Positions 43,785 to 54,897 of a stretch of 64,000 nt of DNA are shown here, piece by piece (position 1 is the first letter of the stretch; every line of letters begins with the position of its first letter). This stretch comes from Micropterix aruncella (taxonomy: Eukaryota; Arthropoda; Insecta; Lepidoptera; Micropterigidae). The notes beneath the pieces are model-generated. The model was given only the letters and a program-made list of their open reading frames with translations, did no database searches and was not told the origin of the DNA. Made by a program: the position numbers and the translations under genes. The stretch covers positions 4,792,475-4,856,474 of the forward strand of contig OX155972.1 in NCBI GenBank assembly GCA_944548615.1. The letters run 5' to 3'.

Positions 43785-44455
43785 AGTCCAAGAGGCAGCG
43801 ACAAAAAATTGCAAGAGTTTTATAAAAGCTGATACATTCAAATCAGGCAGTATTTTGCCATAGAATGCTGGGGTGTAGGGAGAAGGCCAGACTCCGGGAC
43901 ACCTGGCGCTGACGTACTAGGAAAGTTTTAATTTTTATTTGTTTTGGAAAAGCCCCCAAAGTGATTTGGAAAAGCTGAAAATTCATCTGTAGACAGTCGA
44001 TGCAATAGAGAACCCGAAACAAGTGGTTAGACTGCTTAACAACATAATTCGTGGCGTCAGCATTACTTCATACATTTCACCAAAATTAATTCCATTTTAG
44101 TGCGCAGCACATTAGACCGATGCATAATAGCTATTGTCAAATACGTACCGGCGTATTTGCAGTTGTGACATGTATGAAGTAATGCTGACGGCACGCGTTT
44201 AATTATTAAGCTGTCCTACCACTTGTTTCAAGTTCTGTATTGCATCGACTGTCTACTGATGAATTTTCAGTTTTTCGAGAACACTTTGAAGGTACAATTT
44301 AAAATTACACCTTTCCTAGTACGCCAGCGCCAGGTCAGAATCTGGCCTGCTGACTCTACCACGTCATACTTTGGTCGAAATACTGTCCGATCTGAAAGTA
44401 TCAGCTTTTACAAAACTCTTGCACCATTTTGTCGCTGGCTCGCTGGATTTCCTGC
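43785..44455. mobile_element. ~0.66-kb imperfect fold-back element (arms ~290 bp)
   Basis: The left arm 43785-44085 includes GCAGCGACAAAAAATTGCAA, AGAGTTTTATAAAAGCTGAT, GTAGACAGTCGATGCAATAG and GTCAGCATTACTTCATACAT. The right arm 44160-44455 carries the reverse complements in mirrored order, with a ~75-bp loop. It could be a fold-back transposon. A transcript would form a long hairpin RNA. Confidence 0.8.
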
Positions 44456-44465
44456 CGAGCCTTCA

Positions 44466-45395
44466 TGTATAATAATCATAATCATATTTATTTTTCAAAA
44501 AAGACTAGGTATCTACAACAAGCATAGGTAGATACCAAATCTGGTGAAATCGTCAAAAAAAATATATATTAGATAAATTACATATTAGTTAAAATTCAAA
44601 ATGGAAAACCATAGTAGAAAAAGAAATAGTAGCAATAGTGTCAAATTAAAAGACATAACAAAATAAAATAAAAATAATCGCATTAAAAAAACTTAACAAA
44701 ACACAAAAATATAAAAAGAAATGTTAAATGATCCACTAAATTAAATTCCAACATAATTTGGAAATAATACCGTTTTAATAGTCAACTTAACAACTAAAAC
44801 GCCAGAAGCGTAGGTATATTAAAAAAAAACCTATCAATATTGTAAAATAGCATTTCATGCCCTAAACTGTTTAAATCTAATATACAAATAATATTTAGAC
44901 TACAAACGATTCAGCACAGCTGTAGAACTCGTCCAACGTATAGAAAGCATGTGTGGATGACAATATTCTTTTTATAAAACTCTCGAATAATTTCAACTCC
45001 AGAAGTCTAGTTTGGAGAGGGAGGCAGTTAAAAAGCTTAAAACTAACGTAATTAAATGATTTGTGTGTCTGTGTTAGATGCACTCTGGGAAGGGCAATAT
45101 TTAACCGGTGGCGAGTGTCATGGGTCCATTTAGTTCACGTTTTGTGACGTTGGTTCTCGCATAAATTAGGCACCGAAGAATGTATTCAGCTACCATAGTT
45201 AATATTTTATATTTTTTAAAGTACGGAACGCAGGGAGTATTTCGCGCTAGTCCCGCGAGGGCGCTTACTGCCTGTTTTGGAGTATAAATATTCGAGAGCT
45301 ATCAGTGGAGTTTCCCCATAGAAGTATACCGTAGGCCATTTTCCAATAGAAGCAGGCATGATATGCTGAGAGGGATGCAGATTCTCCAGCTAAGT
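44466..45395 (-). mobile_element. 5'-truncated LINE
   Basis: Minus-strand frames read AEYILRCLIYARTNVTKREL, and after a frame change TQTHKSFNYVSFKLFNCLPL (45083-44895). This is the RT C-terminal 'y...R...f....k.fN.LP' pattern. The 3' tail is ATTATG-type near 44466-44485. It lies head-to-head with the next LINE. Confidence 0.75.
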
Positions 45396-45399
45396 ATTT

Positions 45400-46165
45400 A
45401 ATTTTGCCCACAGTATATATCCTCCCCCTTCTGGATTATGGAGATGTCGCATTTCTCGACCTCACAGAGGAGTTATCCACCAAAGTTGAGCGTCTACAAA
45501 ATGTTTGCATTTGGTATATCCATGGCCTCAGAAAATTTAACCACATCACGGAGTACAGAGAGAAGCTTCACTGGCTTTCACGACCCGGGAGAAAAGAGAC
45601 ATGCGAGTTCTCTGTATGCTTTTCAAGATCTTGGATGGCGTCGCTCCCAATTATCTTACCGGCAGATTTACTGCACTATCGGCTCATGGACGCCCTCTGA
45701 GATCGAAAGACAACCTGCTACTCTCTATCCCTAGTCACAGCAGTGACTTCTTCTCATTCTCTTTCTCCGTGCATAGAGCCCGTCTTTGGAATGCTTTGCC
45801 GAAAAATGTGAGAACCGCGCCAAGCATAACAACTTTTTAAAACAGACTCAGAGAGCATTTGAAATCTTCCAGATAAATTCCCTTTCCCCTCCCATTCCCC
45901 TCCTTTTAAAACTTTAGCGTCCTTATAGGTGTTAGATTATTTTGGTGTGGCAAATCTGTGCCCACAAAGAGTAAAGTATATATTTCTTTCTATCCTCTTT
46001 TATTTTATTTGTCATACTCTTTATATAGGTTAAGTTATGTAGTCTACTCGTAAATAATTTTCTTACAATAGTATAGGTTAGCTCTAAAATATTGCCTGCA
46101 GGCAGCAAGCTTGCCTTTTCTTAAGAATAAAGAGTTTTATTATTATTATTATTATTATATCGCAG
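45400..46165 (+). mobile_element. 5'-truncated LINE with (ATT)n tail
   Basis: Frames read YILPLLDYGDVAFLDL and VERLQNVCIWYIHGLRKFNH, then MRVLCMLFKILDGVAPNYL and VHRARLWNALPKNVRTAPS. These are the RT-distal 'PllDYGd', 'lQN..iR.i', 'h.aRLWNaLP' motifs of CR1/Jockey-type LINEs, split by frameshifts. AATAAAGAG and (ATT)n follow at 46125-46160. Confidence 0.85.
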
Positions 46166-46905
46166 TATCAGCGACGAATTCGAGCGTAGGTAGACGTAAA
46201 CAATATTATGAGGAGCAGTGAAAAAAAAAGAAGAAAACTAAAGATATTGAGATAAGAGAACTCTTCATACTCCGCTTGCAGACATACACTTATGTTTATA
46301 AACAATGTATATCGTAGAGTGTAATGCCCACATTGTGCGTACTATTCCACCGGCACGTCTGCGATCATGCTAGACATGATACCGAGAGGTTCAACGATCG
46401 CCCGCCCGAACCACGAATGAATGCATACGTATCGTGATATGCCAAATCAAGGTTATTTCCACCAAATTTCGACGAAATATTACAACATGACGCGCAATAA
46501 TAAAATCATTAAAAAGGCATCTACGAGGACGACCTTACTCTGACAGTTCAGAACACCAGTTTTAACAAGATATAATTGAAAATAAAAAAAAACACGACTG
46601 CGGCTACAAAAAGTAGCTGCCGTTACAAAAAGTCGACGGGCCTTATCCAAGACACGTGACGTCTTCCGCTGGACAACTGCCCTTTAGCGGGGCTTCACGT
46701 GAGTCTTCGCGTGAGTCTCAGAGCTACGCGCCCTGCGGTAGGTATCTACCGATAATCGCGAGCCACTCATGACGCTATATAATATAGCCTTGCGCCGGCC
46801 GCCGCTGCACGTAGTCGGTTGCCCTCCTCGCTCAAGAAATACATATATTTTTAAATAAAATATTTCTGTTTTATGTATTTATATATAAATATACCTATAT
46901 ATTTT
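46166..46905. other. no gene recognised
   Basis: GC-rich patch at 46620-46830 (ACGTGACGTC, TATATAATATAG) but no ORF or second copy, so left unassigned. Confidence 0.4.
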
Positions 46906-46909
46906 CATA

Positions 46910-47170
46910 TTTTACATAATCCGGCCGTTCATTTGATACTAAACGCGATGTATCATATTTATATATTTTTTTGACTTTGAAGTGTATGTGCCGGTTAATT
47001 TACAGTTTAGCTACCCTATGAGGTAGTTAAACTGTAAAATAACCGGTTAATTTACAGTTTAACTACCCTATGAGGTAGCTTAACCGGGAGGATATAACGA
47101 TTCTTACATAACCACCTACTTGTAAATCAGTTGAAGCATTTAGAAGTTATGGTAAGATAAAGAAACGTGC
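46910..47170 (-). repeat. family A dispersed repeat, copy 5, with palindromic duplication
   Basis: Reverse orientation (TTTGATACTAAACGCGATGT ... TATAACGATTCTTACATAAC ... CATTTAGAAGTTATGG). Its middle contains the duplicated palindrome at 46992-47091. Confidence 0.7.
46992..47091. repeat. tandemly duplicated palindrome
   Basis: CCGGTTAATTTACAGTTTAG...CTACCCTATGAGGTAG...CTAAACTGTAAAATAACCGG-type unit of ~52 bp, present twice. Each unit is self-complementary around CTACC.TATGAGGTAG. Confidence 0.85.
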
Positions 47171-48875
47171 AATATACATACATACACGAACCCTGAAAAC
47201 ATTAGTGATGATTTACATAGTTATTGAATGCTTACAGTTATAGCTGTGGACGATACTAAGGGTGTTGGGGGGGGGGGGGTCGAGAGAACGTAAGTTAAGA
47301 GAGAAAGTTAAATTCTATGGGGGTTCGCGTAAGAGTTTTATTTTTATTTATCCAAAAGGGGTTCGCGGTCTAAAAAAAGGTTCAAAAACACTGTTCTAGC
47401 GCATTGCCCCCCCCCCCCCCCTCCCTTCCCCTTCTTTCAATATTTGATGTTTCCATCTCCCATCTCCAGCATTTAAGATTAATGATTTCAAAAACATCAC
47501 AAAACAAATACACTGTGTGTCATTTCTTGTGACCGGGAAAGTAAGAACCCTTAAATAAATTTGCACTCTTTATTACCTATTTGCCAATAAATTTTCCTCG
47601 TGTATAGAATACATACAATCAGTGTAGACAACGCAGATAGACAGTGTAGACAGGCCTGTTAGACGATCTAACTCATTGTTAAACGCAGGTAGGTTTTAAT
47701 TATAAAAGTACTTTGCTGAAACTTCGCTCGTGTCTATCGTCTTTAATATGCAGTTTATCCTGAAAGCGATACTAATATTGGCAAAGGCTTTTTGCAAGTC
47801 ATGTATGCACATATTCTGCAACAGGTTGTATACATTTGTCATTTCGTTGATTCCGCTTATACATAAGTGGAGCTTGGTTTTTAAATACGGCGAGATCCTG
47901 GCAGAAATCCAATGCGTTTGAATATTTAACTCTTGGAATATTTTCAATCTAGATTGGCTCCATTTTTTGGTCGGATCTTCAGTGGACATAGTTACATATT
48001 CGGGTTTATTCGGCTCAGCTCGTATAGCCCCGTCCCTTTTCGTCTGTGAGTTCCCCTGGCAGTGACATTACACACACTGCGCAGGCGATCACAAATCAAA
48101 TTACGATCAATCGATCAATCAAAATCAAATGAATAATCGATAGTACGACGCACTCTGGATTGCTAGGCGCTTTATTGAAAGAAACTTTTTTCAAACGCAT
48201 GAATTTGGCGCCTCCTTAAATTGCCGCCCGGGGCAAGTACCTACTCGGATTTCCCCCCTTCCCCCCTTTCCGATCCAGGAAGCCAAATACAAGTATATGA
48301 ATATAGACTTGCTATGAATATAAAGATGAAAGTCTGCTGCTGTGTGAAAACATTTTAATCAATATATTAAATTCTAGCAAAAAATACATAAAAATGAAAG
48401 ACAAAAAAAAGCTTTTTTCCGGTCCATCTACTCAATCTTTTAAAGTAGGGCGACAATAGTGTTGTTTTATGTAGTTCATTACATTTTACGACAGTTTATG
48501 TATATTGAATGATACAGATTAATGGCAATGTTTCTATTTCAAAATAGATAAAGGGTACCTACCTAATTTCGTACCCTTTTGCGAAGTCTGTTGTAACACT
48601 TTGCCACTTATAGCAAACCAAAGCTTATTACAAGTGTAACATTTCACTCTACAGCAGATAAGATCAAATACGTGGCTAAAAAAAGTTTTAGCATTTTGAG
48701 ATTGCAAAATATTTTATTGAATAGGTACACATTTTTTAATAAAATACATTATTTACTTCGTTTTATTCAAATAATATGTACATGTATTTATATTATTTCT
48801 ATGCAAGTAAAATTAAAAATAACTGCGTAGCACCTAGTGAGTACTTTTATCTTATCCCGAAAGCTAAATCGGTAA
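47171..48875. other. no recognised gene; poly(G) and poly(C) runs
   Basis: Poly(G) at ~47268-47279 and poly(C) at ~47407-47420. A 97-codon minus-strand ORF at 47989-47696 (ISPYLKTKLHLCISGINEM) has normal composition, but I do not recognise it. It may be a remnant of a TE protein or chance. Confidence 0.4.
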
Positions 48876-48879
48876 ATAA

Positions 48880-49400
48880 GTTTATAAATGAAAGAGAAAC
48901 AGCCAACGAGAAGATAGACATAGATGATCAATGTGCGGATGTTAGGTAAGATTTTGCGCATGGATGAAAGAGACACAACTAGAGCTGTCAACTACAACGG
49001 GCGAAGAAGACTTAGGACAAAACAGAACAGTCCACCGTCAAGCTCCGCCACCTGCCCGTCAGAGGCCAACGCCTCACGGCGAGGCACCGGTAAAGGTACT
49101 TAGCGGGCAGCCAGTGAATTACTGAAAGAGACACAGTAAATAAACAAGACACAGGATATATAGGTTTATGGATAAAGAAGGAACAACTAATAAGTAAGAT
49201 AGGGATAGGTGATCAGTGTGCCGGTGTCAGGTAAGATTCGACGACTGTGCTGTCGAAATTCATTTGTTTTACGTTGGGGTTGTCTAAACAAGTTCATCGA
49301 TGAAAGAGACTTAGTAAATAAGTAAGACAGCGATGTATAGTCAGTGTATGGGTATCAGGTAAGATTTGACACCTGGGTCGTTATCATTCCTTTATTTTAC
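48880..49400 (+). repeat. tandem ~150-bp motif, three diverged units
   Basis: ATGAAAGAGAC followed by 'GAT.AGTGTGCGGGTGTCAGG' and TAAGATT.G recurs near 48890, 49125-49240 and 49300-49360. TTTTACGTTGGGGT ends two of them. A short family B insertion sits between units one and two. Confidence 0.65.
48977..49122 (+). mobile_element. 146-bp family B insertion with 12-bp direct repeats
   Basis: TGAAAGAGACAC flanks both sides (48965-48976, 49123-49134). The insert runs from AACTAGAGCTGTCAACTACA to GGCAGCCAGTGAATTAC. The hairpin module is missing: GGGCGAA is joined directly to GAAGACTTAGG. Confidence 0.75.
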
Positions 49401-49765
49401 GTTGGGGTGTTCTGAGTATTTGATTTTTTCATGTGATTTCGTTTTTAATTTGTGGCTCTGATACTGTACTCTATTAGTTTTTGCTTTGGTTACGATTGTA
49501 TTTTAGTTCAACTGTTGATTCAAATAACGACTTGTATTAAATCCTAGTTGCATAATAACCTCTCCTTAACTAGATTAAATAACTAGTTTATTTCACAAAC
49601 TCATCCATATATACAAAACTTCGGATGTGTATATTTCCAACACGACGTGGACTAATGACTTGAACTTTAATATTATACGTCTTTACACAAGCGCTATAGG
49701 TACACCTTCCATACAGCAATGACCATTGTGCAAACAATGACCTTTATGAACCCAGCATGTGTAGT
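49401..49765. other. no gene recognised
   Basis: AT-rich; nothing supported. Confidence 0.4.
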
Positions 49766-49769
49766 TGGG

Positions 49770-50290
49770 CGGTGTCGACTACAACGGACGAACCCGTCAT
49801 CCCAGAGTCCTACGCCTTGCGGCGAGGCAATAGGAAGGTAAACAAGTGAAGCTCCCTCGCCCCCTGGCTACCAGTTTTGGTAGGACATCTCCATCTGGAA
49901 TTGACCTTCAGGATACTTCCTTCCCCCTGACTGGTTAAAGGACCAAAGTCGCTTACGCGGCATCTACTTGCAGTAATTGAGCGGTGATTCAGTTTGAATC
50001 CATCGCGGACCAAAGGCATCTTTTGCCCGGCTCTGAATTCAGGATGAGGTAGTTAGGATTCGGATCGGTGTGCACAACCGATTGGCGTCGCCGAACGGTG
50101 CGCAAACCGTTTTGTAACGCCGGGATGCAATCCCACCAGGAGAAACCGGTCCACCAGCTGTGATGCCTGAGACGCGAGAGTCTTACCCGGGGTAGCCTTC
50201 CGCAAGTAGAGGCGTTTGAATAGGAGCTGAATCGTGAGTGAGCCGATCCGAGAACAAAATGGATCTTATGGCCCAATATGCACGAAACCA
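49770..50290 (+). repeat. family B repeat copy (subfamily 3, internal deletion)
   Basis: GGTGTCGACTACAACGGACG, then CCTACGCCTTGCGGCGAGGC, CCTTCAGGATACTTCC, CGCGGACCAAAGGCATC, GCGCAAACCGTTTTGTAACG and GGGTAGCCTTCCGCAAGTAG. The hairpin block is shortened. Confidence 0.8.
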
Positions 50291-50598
50291 TTCATGTGTA
50301 GTATGAAATCGTGGTCTCAGTAAGAGATTTTCGCTTTATCTATTGAAGAATTGTAAGTCTTTGTTTCTTGAGGTTTTCGTTTTCGCCATTTATGCATGAA
50401 AAAGTTAGTCCGGGTTGTGTCGAACCGTTTATTCGTGATTCATTCCGATTCGCTTTCATAATCTGCGGGGATTTTGTAGGTGATACAATTTTGTTGCTTC
50501 CACTGTGCTGCAACCGCTTGGTAGCCGGAGCTTGCCGGGTTTTCCCCGTTTGCAAGCGTTCAACGATCTCGGTCAATGCTCAATGGGATATTCTACAT
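50291..50598. other. no gene recognised
   Basis: Short ORFs on both strands (50340-50640), none recognised. Confidence 0.4.
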
Positions 50599-50866
50599 CC
50601 GATTACCGATTGCATACGATACGACCCACTTACTACATAGCTAGATTGTATCAGCAAAAAAAAATGGTTATTGGGATTAATTTCAAATTTGTATGGGTGC
50701 CATTTTTCTGTGAACGAATTTTTCGATTTTGACTTTTTAAAACACTAACATTCCATGTTTTAAAAAGTCAAAATCGCAATAAAAAATCGTATACAGAAAA
50801 TTGTATTTTGCTGATAAAATCTATTTATGTAGTAAGTGGGTTGTATCGTATGCAATCGGTAATCGG
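50599..50866. mobile_element. 268-bp MITE with long inverted ends
   Basis: CCGATTACCGATTGCATACG at the left is inverted as CGTATGCAATCGGTAATCGG at the right. The match continues inward (ACCCACTTACTACAT, CAGCAAAA) and a central AAAAAGTCAAAATCG palindrome. Non-coding. Target duplication not clear. Confidence 0.85.
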
Positions 50867-50937
50867 ATTGCATACGCATCGGCAATCGGTAAATTGAAGT
50901 TATAGAAAATCACATTAAATTTTGGCCGGCCAGTATA

Positions 50938-51040
50938 TATGCCTACACGATTGAATCGAACGTCTCATTCTCACTATCCGCGCTCGTCGACAACTATTCC
51001 TTTTAATCAGGTCAATCTCCTTCCCGATGGGATATCACGT
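50938..51040 (+). repeat. repeat G copy 1
   Basis: CAGTATATATGCCT then TCTCATTCTCACTATCCGCG, CTCGTCGAC.ACTATTCCTTT and CTCCTTCCCGA match the reverse complement of 58430-58525. The TATATA motif could be an LTR promoter, but no LTR ends were found. Confidence 0.55.
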
Positions 51041-52117
51041 TCAAAATGCTCCCATAAATCCTTGGCTATTCGCCGTGAAAGTTTTGGGGTTGACAACCGA
51101 TTTTTTTATTTTATGTTATAGTGTTTCGTTTTAATAATTCTTAACAATCACTCATTTAATTGTACTCATTGTACTCACTGCTGATACACTGCCGATATAG
51201 TGCTATATAATGAGGGTCATTTTCACTTGTTGTATGCCAGTGAAGATTGAATGGAAAAATTAGAATGTCACTCAAATAAAACATGGCATATTTGAAGTTG
51301 TTATCAATATTAAGGACGTTGTTATCAATATTAATATTGACCACGTTAAACACAACATCGCATAATAAAACAAAAGGTATAATTACAAACTGTAATGTGT
51401 CCAGTGAATGCCCCAATTTAAAAATAAACTTAAATTATACCTTATTGTACGAGAATTGTACGACAATTGTACGCAATTGTACGCAGATCTCTAAAAACTG
51501 TATGCATCTCGACTATATCTCTTTCTGTAATAGTTTTTTAATCGATTTTCTATTTAGCCTAAATGTATTGACTATTTCTATTAGGCACATATTAATTATA
51601 CCTTGACTATTTTTATTTGCAATATAATCACTAACACATTCTATTTTACTTTTTGACAATCGTCACATTTTTTTTTGTTCTTTTTGACATTACATTTATT
51701 AATTTTATACTAAAAAAAACTTATTTTTATCGGTATTTTAAAGAATTAATTATGTTCATTATAACCTTCTTTTTTTCTCACTACATTATTCATTATATTC
51801 AATGTAATAGAAGCACTACTTATTGAGTTAATTTCTACATATCTTCTCTATATCTTACATCTCTATATCTTATTTTCTACATATCTTACTCTGTGTTTTC
51901 TATCTGGTAAACTAAATGGTGAGACTCGATTTAATTCTACAATAATACCTTCTTTATTCTTACGAGTAACCTTTTATGTTTTGATTATTAATAGAAGAAT
52001 TTGATCATTAATGAAGAATGCAATCATATCATGGCCAAATGTAAATGTAATACAACTGTCTATACAACTGTGTATTAGTTTTTAGGACAATAAATTATTT
52101 GATTTGATTTGATTTGA
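51041..52117 (+). mobile_element. probable LINE 3' UTR ending in (GATTT)n
   Basis: AT-rich sequence ending GGACAATAAATTATTTGATT followed by GATTT pentamers at ~52094-52117, the style of a LINE tail. No coding remnant is readable. The 5' boundary is unknown and the first ~400 bp may be unrelated. Confidence 0.45.
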
Positions 52118-53303
52118 ATGAATGAACCCCAATGAATGAACAAAACGTCGTTTTTGACGAAAAATAAGAAAAGAGTAAGTCTGAATAATATTAGGTATTT
52201 TTCTTTCAGTAGCAACACTTTTGTTCTGTAATATGGCAACACGCCTTTACCTGTCCCGTTCACTTTTGACGTGACGTGGACGTGACATTCGCCTAAAGTC
52301 GACGTCTTCATCGTGTGATCCGTATCTATGGGTTGGAATTTAAGACACGAGGCGAGAGATTGTACTGTAGTCATGTCTTTTTATTCATATTTAAAGTTTC
52401 GGTGACAAACAGTTCCGTTCTTTAAATAATACATAGATCAGTAGTTTATTTATTTATTTATTTAAAAATTAATTACTATAAAACATTGATTTCCTTACAA
52501 AAGTTAATAGGAACCGAATGGCAAAACCTTAACCTTTTGCTTATTTCTTACTGTCCCCCAACTGGGACTAGCCCGTTCTAAGGTGGACAGGACTCTAATA
52601 TTACAATCAAGTTTGCTTGATTGCTTGATTGCTTACAAGTGTACAAGTTTCAGTAAAAAGCTAGATTGCCCTAAAATGTGATCTTCAAAATAAAATATAA
52701 CATAATTATTATTATTACAATATAAAAAATATATAATAAAAGATAATATAATAAATAAAATGCAATTACATTATATAATCGGCAATAAATATAATATAAG
52801 TTTAAACTCATTTCACTTTGATTTTTGTCCGTTATGAGTAGAAAATTGAAAGTTCAATTACCTACTAGTTCACATAAATGCAGAAAAGCTAGTGAATGAA
52901 CGTTCATTCATTTGCCGTTAAGTTCGACGTTTGAAAATATTTTTAGTACTATGTCAATATAAGTTGAAAAGATTTTTGTAAAAATAGTTCTGATTTCATA
53001 ACCACTTTAATACCTATGCAATTAAAAGTCACTAAAATAAATATTAAATGTCTAATTATTGGGTTTTATTATGATCATTTACAGGAAATTGCTATTCATT
53101 AACTGGTATTTTGAGGTCTTTTTTGATAAATTGTTGAATATTTTGAAAACTAAACAGAACATCTAAGAAAACAAGGTAACTAAATAATGTTTAATTATTA
53201 ACAATGACATTAACCCCTTCAAGCGGCGGGTTTAAATCTTGGCAGTCACCTGTCATTTCTGAGAGTTGAAGGTCAAAAATATAGCACTTTTGAAGAACGA
53301 TCA
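52118..53303. other. no gene recognised
   Basis: AT-rich. CTGTCCCCCAACTGGGACTA at ~52550 resembles another LINE 3' region (minus), but it is not assignable. Confidence 0.4.
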
Positions 53304-53882
53304 TCTATATATATATATAAAACAAAGTCGGGTTTGTTCGAACATAACTCGAGAACGGCTGGACCGATTTTCATGGTTTTTGATTTGTGGTATTTGTCCC
53401 CGTCCCGAATAGCAGAAACGTCCCGAATATTAAAAACGAAAATTGGGAAGTTAAGGAGAAATTAAAATTAAAGAAAAACATTTTCCCATACAAAATGTAA
53501 ATTCGTGTTTTTCTCATAGTCAGTTGTACGTGGCATGTTCACGTGTCGGCAAATCATTCGCTTTATTTGTTCTTGCGCCTGATTTAAAAAAAATGTCGTA
53601 TATCACAAGGTGCTTCAATGAAGAGAATTAAACCGAGTGCATCCCATGCTGCATAATATGTAAATAGTTTAATTCAATCATGTCTTGCTGACACGCGATT
53701 GATATACTTAATTTTTGTACTTTTATATTTCTTTTTGTGTTAGTATCTTAATAAAGTAGTAAACTTAATATTTATTTTGTATTCATTGTATTACTTTCAT
53801 AAAATCATAAATTAAGTTCAGCTTATCTGTAACACGACAATCATTGACTGTTAGGCGGTACGAAGTTCGCCGGGTCAGCTAG
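53304..53882 (+). mobile_element. Helitron-like non-autonomous element, complete
   Basis: It starts TCTATATATATATATAAAAC immediately after an A and ends CAGCTAG immediately before a T. That is the Helitron rule of insertion between A and T with 5'-TC and CTRR-3' ends. GGCGGTACGAAGTTCGCC forms the terminal hairpin ~11 bases upstream. There are no TIRs and no target duplication. A sister copy is at 1312-1906. Confidence 0.85.
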
Positions 53883-54889
53883 TAAGTAAATAAAATACAA
53901 ACGCAGCTGCCATATAATTCACCGACCGGAGTCGGGCCCATCATGATACTATTTTTTTACACTTCTGGGGGTGAGCAGCGGATTCCGAACTGATGACCAG
54001 CTATGGTAGGTTTAGGACAGCTGTCTTGCCACATGCGAGCGTTCACCTTACCACCCATTCACTCCCCCTTCGAAGCCATAGAATTCGAAATGCGCAAATC
54101 GCGATTTTAGATAATTAGAAACTACTTGATGGATCATGAATGCCGGGGGGGGGGGGGGGGGTTGTCTACTTGATGGGAAAATCTTGGGGGTCACAACTGA
54201 TTTTTAAAATATTATATACAGTATTCGAATGTTTGTATTAGTTTACTCGCATGTCTTATCGTTTTAATTAATTAAACTAGTAGCTAACGAAATTTATGCT
54301 GAAAAATAATGTCTGCGCTACTGTGAGTGTTTGTGGGTCAGGTTCCTAATATCGGTTGGTTTTGAGTGACTTTACATGTCACCGGCATACGAAAGCTGAC
54401 ACAACGGGTTTTTTTTAATTTTGGCCCAGAACTCTGATGCAACAATGTCCTAAAACATGATGCAAAAATGTCCTCCATGCCCTCAACCGCATTATCTATG
54501 AGGTGGGCGTAACACACCGTGACAGGTCGTATCACCATCTGCCGTCGATCTCTACGCGAGCACGCCGTACAACAGCCAACGACAGCACTGCGCCTGTGCA
54601 CCGTAATGTGTACATTTCAACGTGTTTGTGATAATGGTGTAGTGTCCTTCACACTCGTCACTTGTTAGCCGGTGATATCGATAAGGCTAAACCAACAACC
54701 CAGACGCAATGTTGTCGAACGGTCCACTTACGCCTCGCACATTTCCGTCGTTTTTTTCCAATCTATCGCACTAATTTCTCTTTGACTTTGTTTTACTTAT
54801 CGCAACGCCGGTGATTTCCTTTACGTTGACCCGATTTATATTTGACGCATGTCATTATGTGAATGCGAGAATCCGGATCAATGTTCAGT
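53883..54889. other. no gene; poly(G) at ~54146-54162
   Basis: The minus-strand 87-codon ORF at 54601-54338 is not recognisable. Nothing else supported. Confidence 0.4.
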
Positions 54890-54897
54890 AGCACAGC

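Noticed and set aside
47696..47989. 97-codon ORF as a genuine host gene
   Set aside because: Composition is plausible, but there are no recognisable motifs, no second exon and no repeat partner. Left as unassigned.
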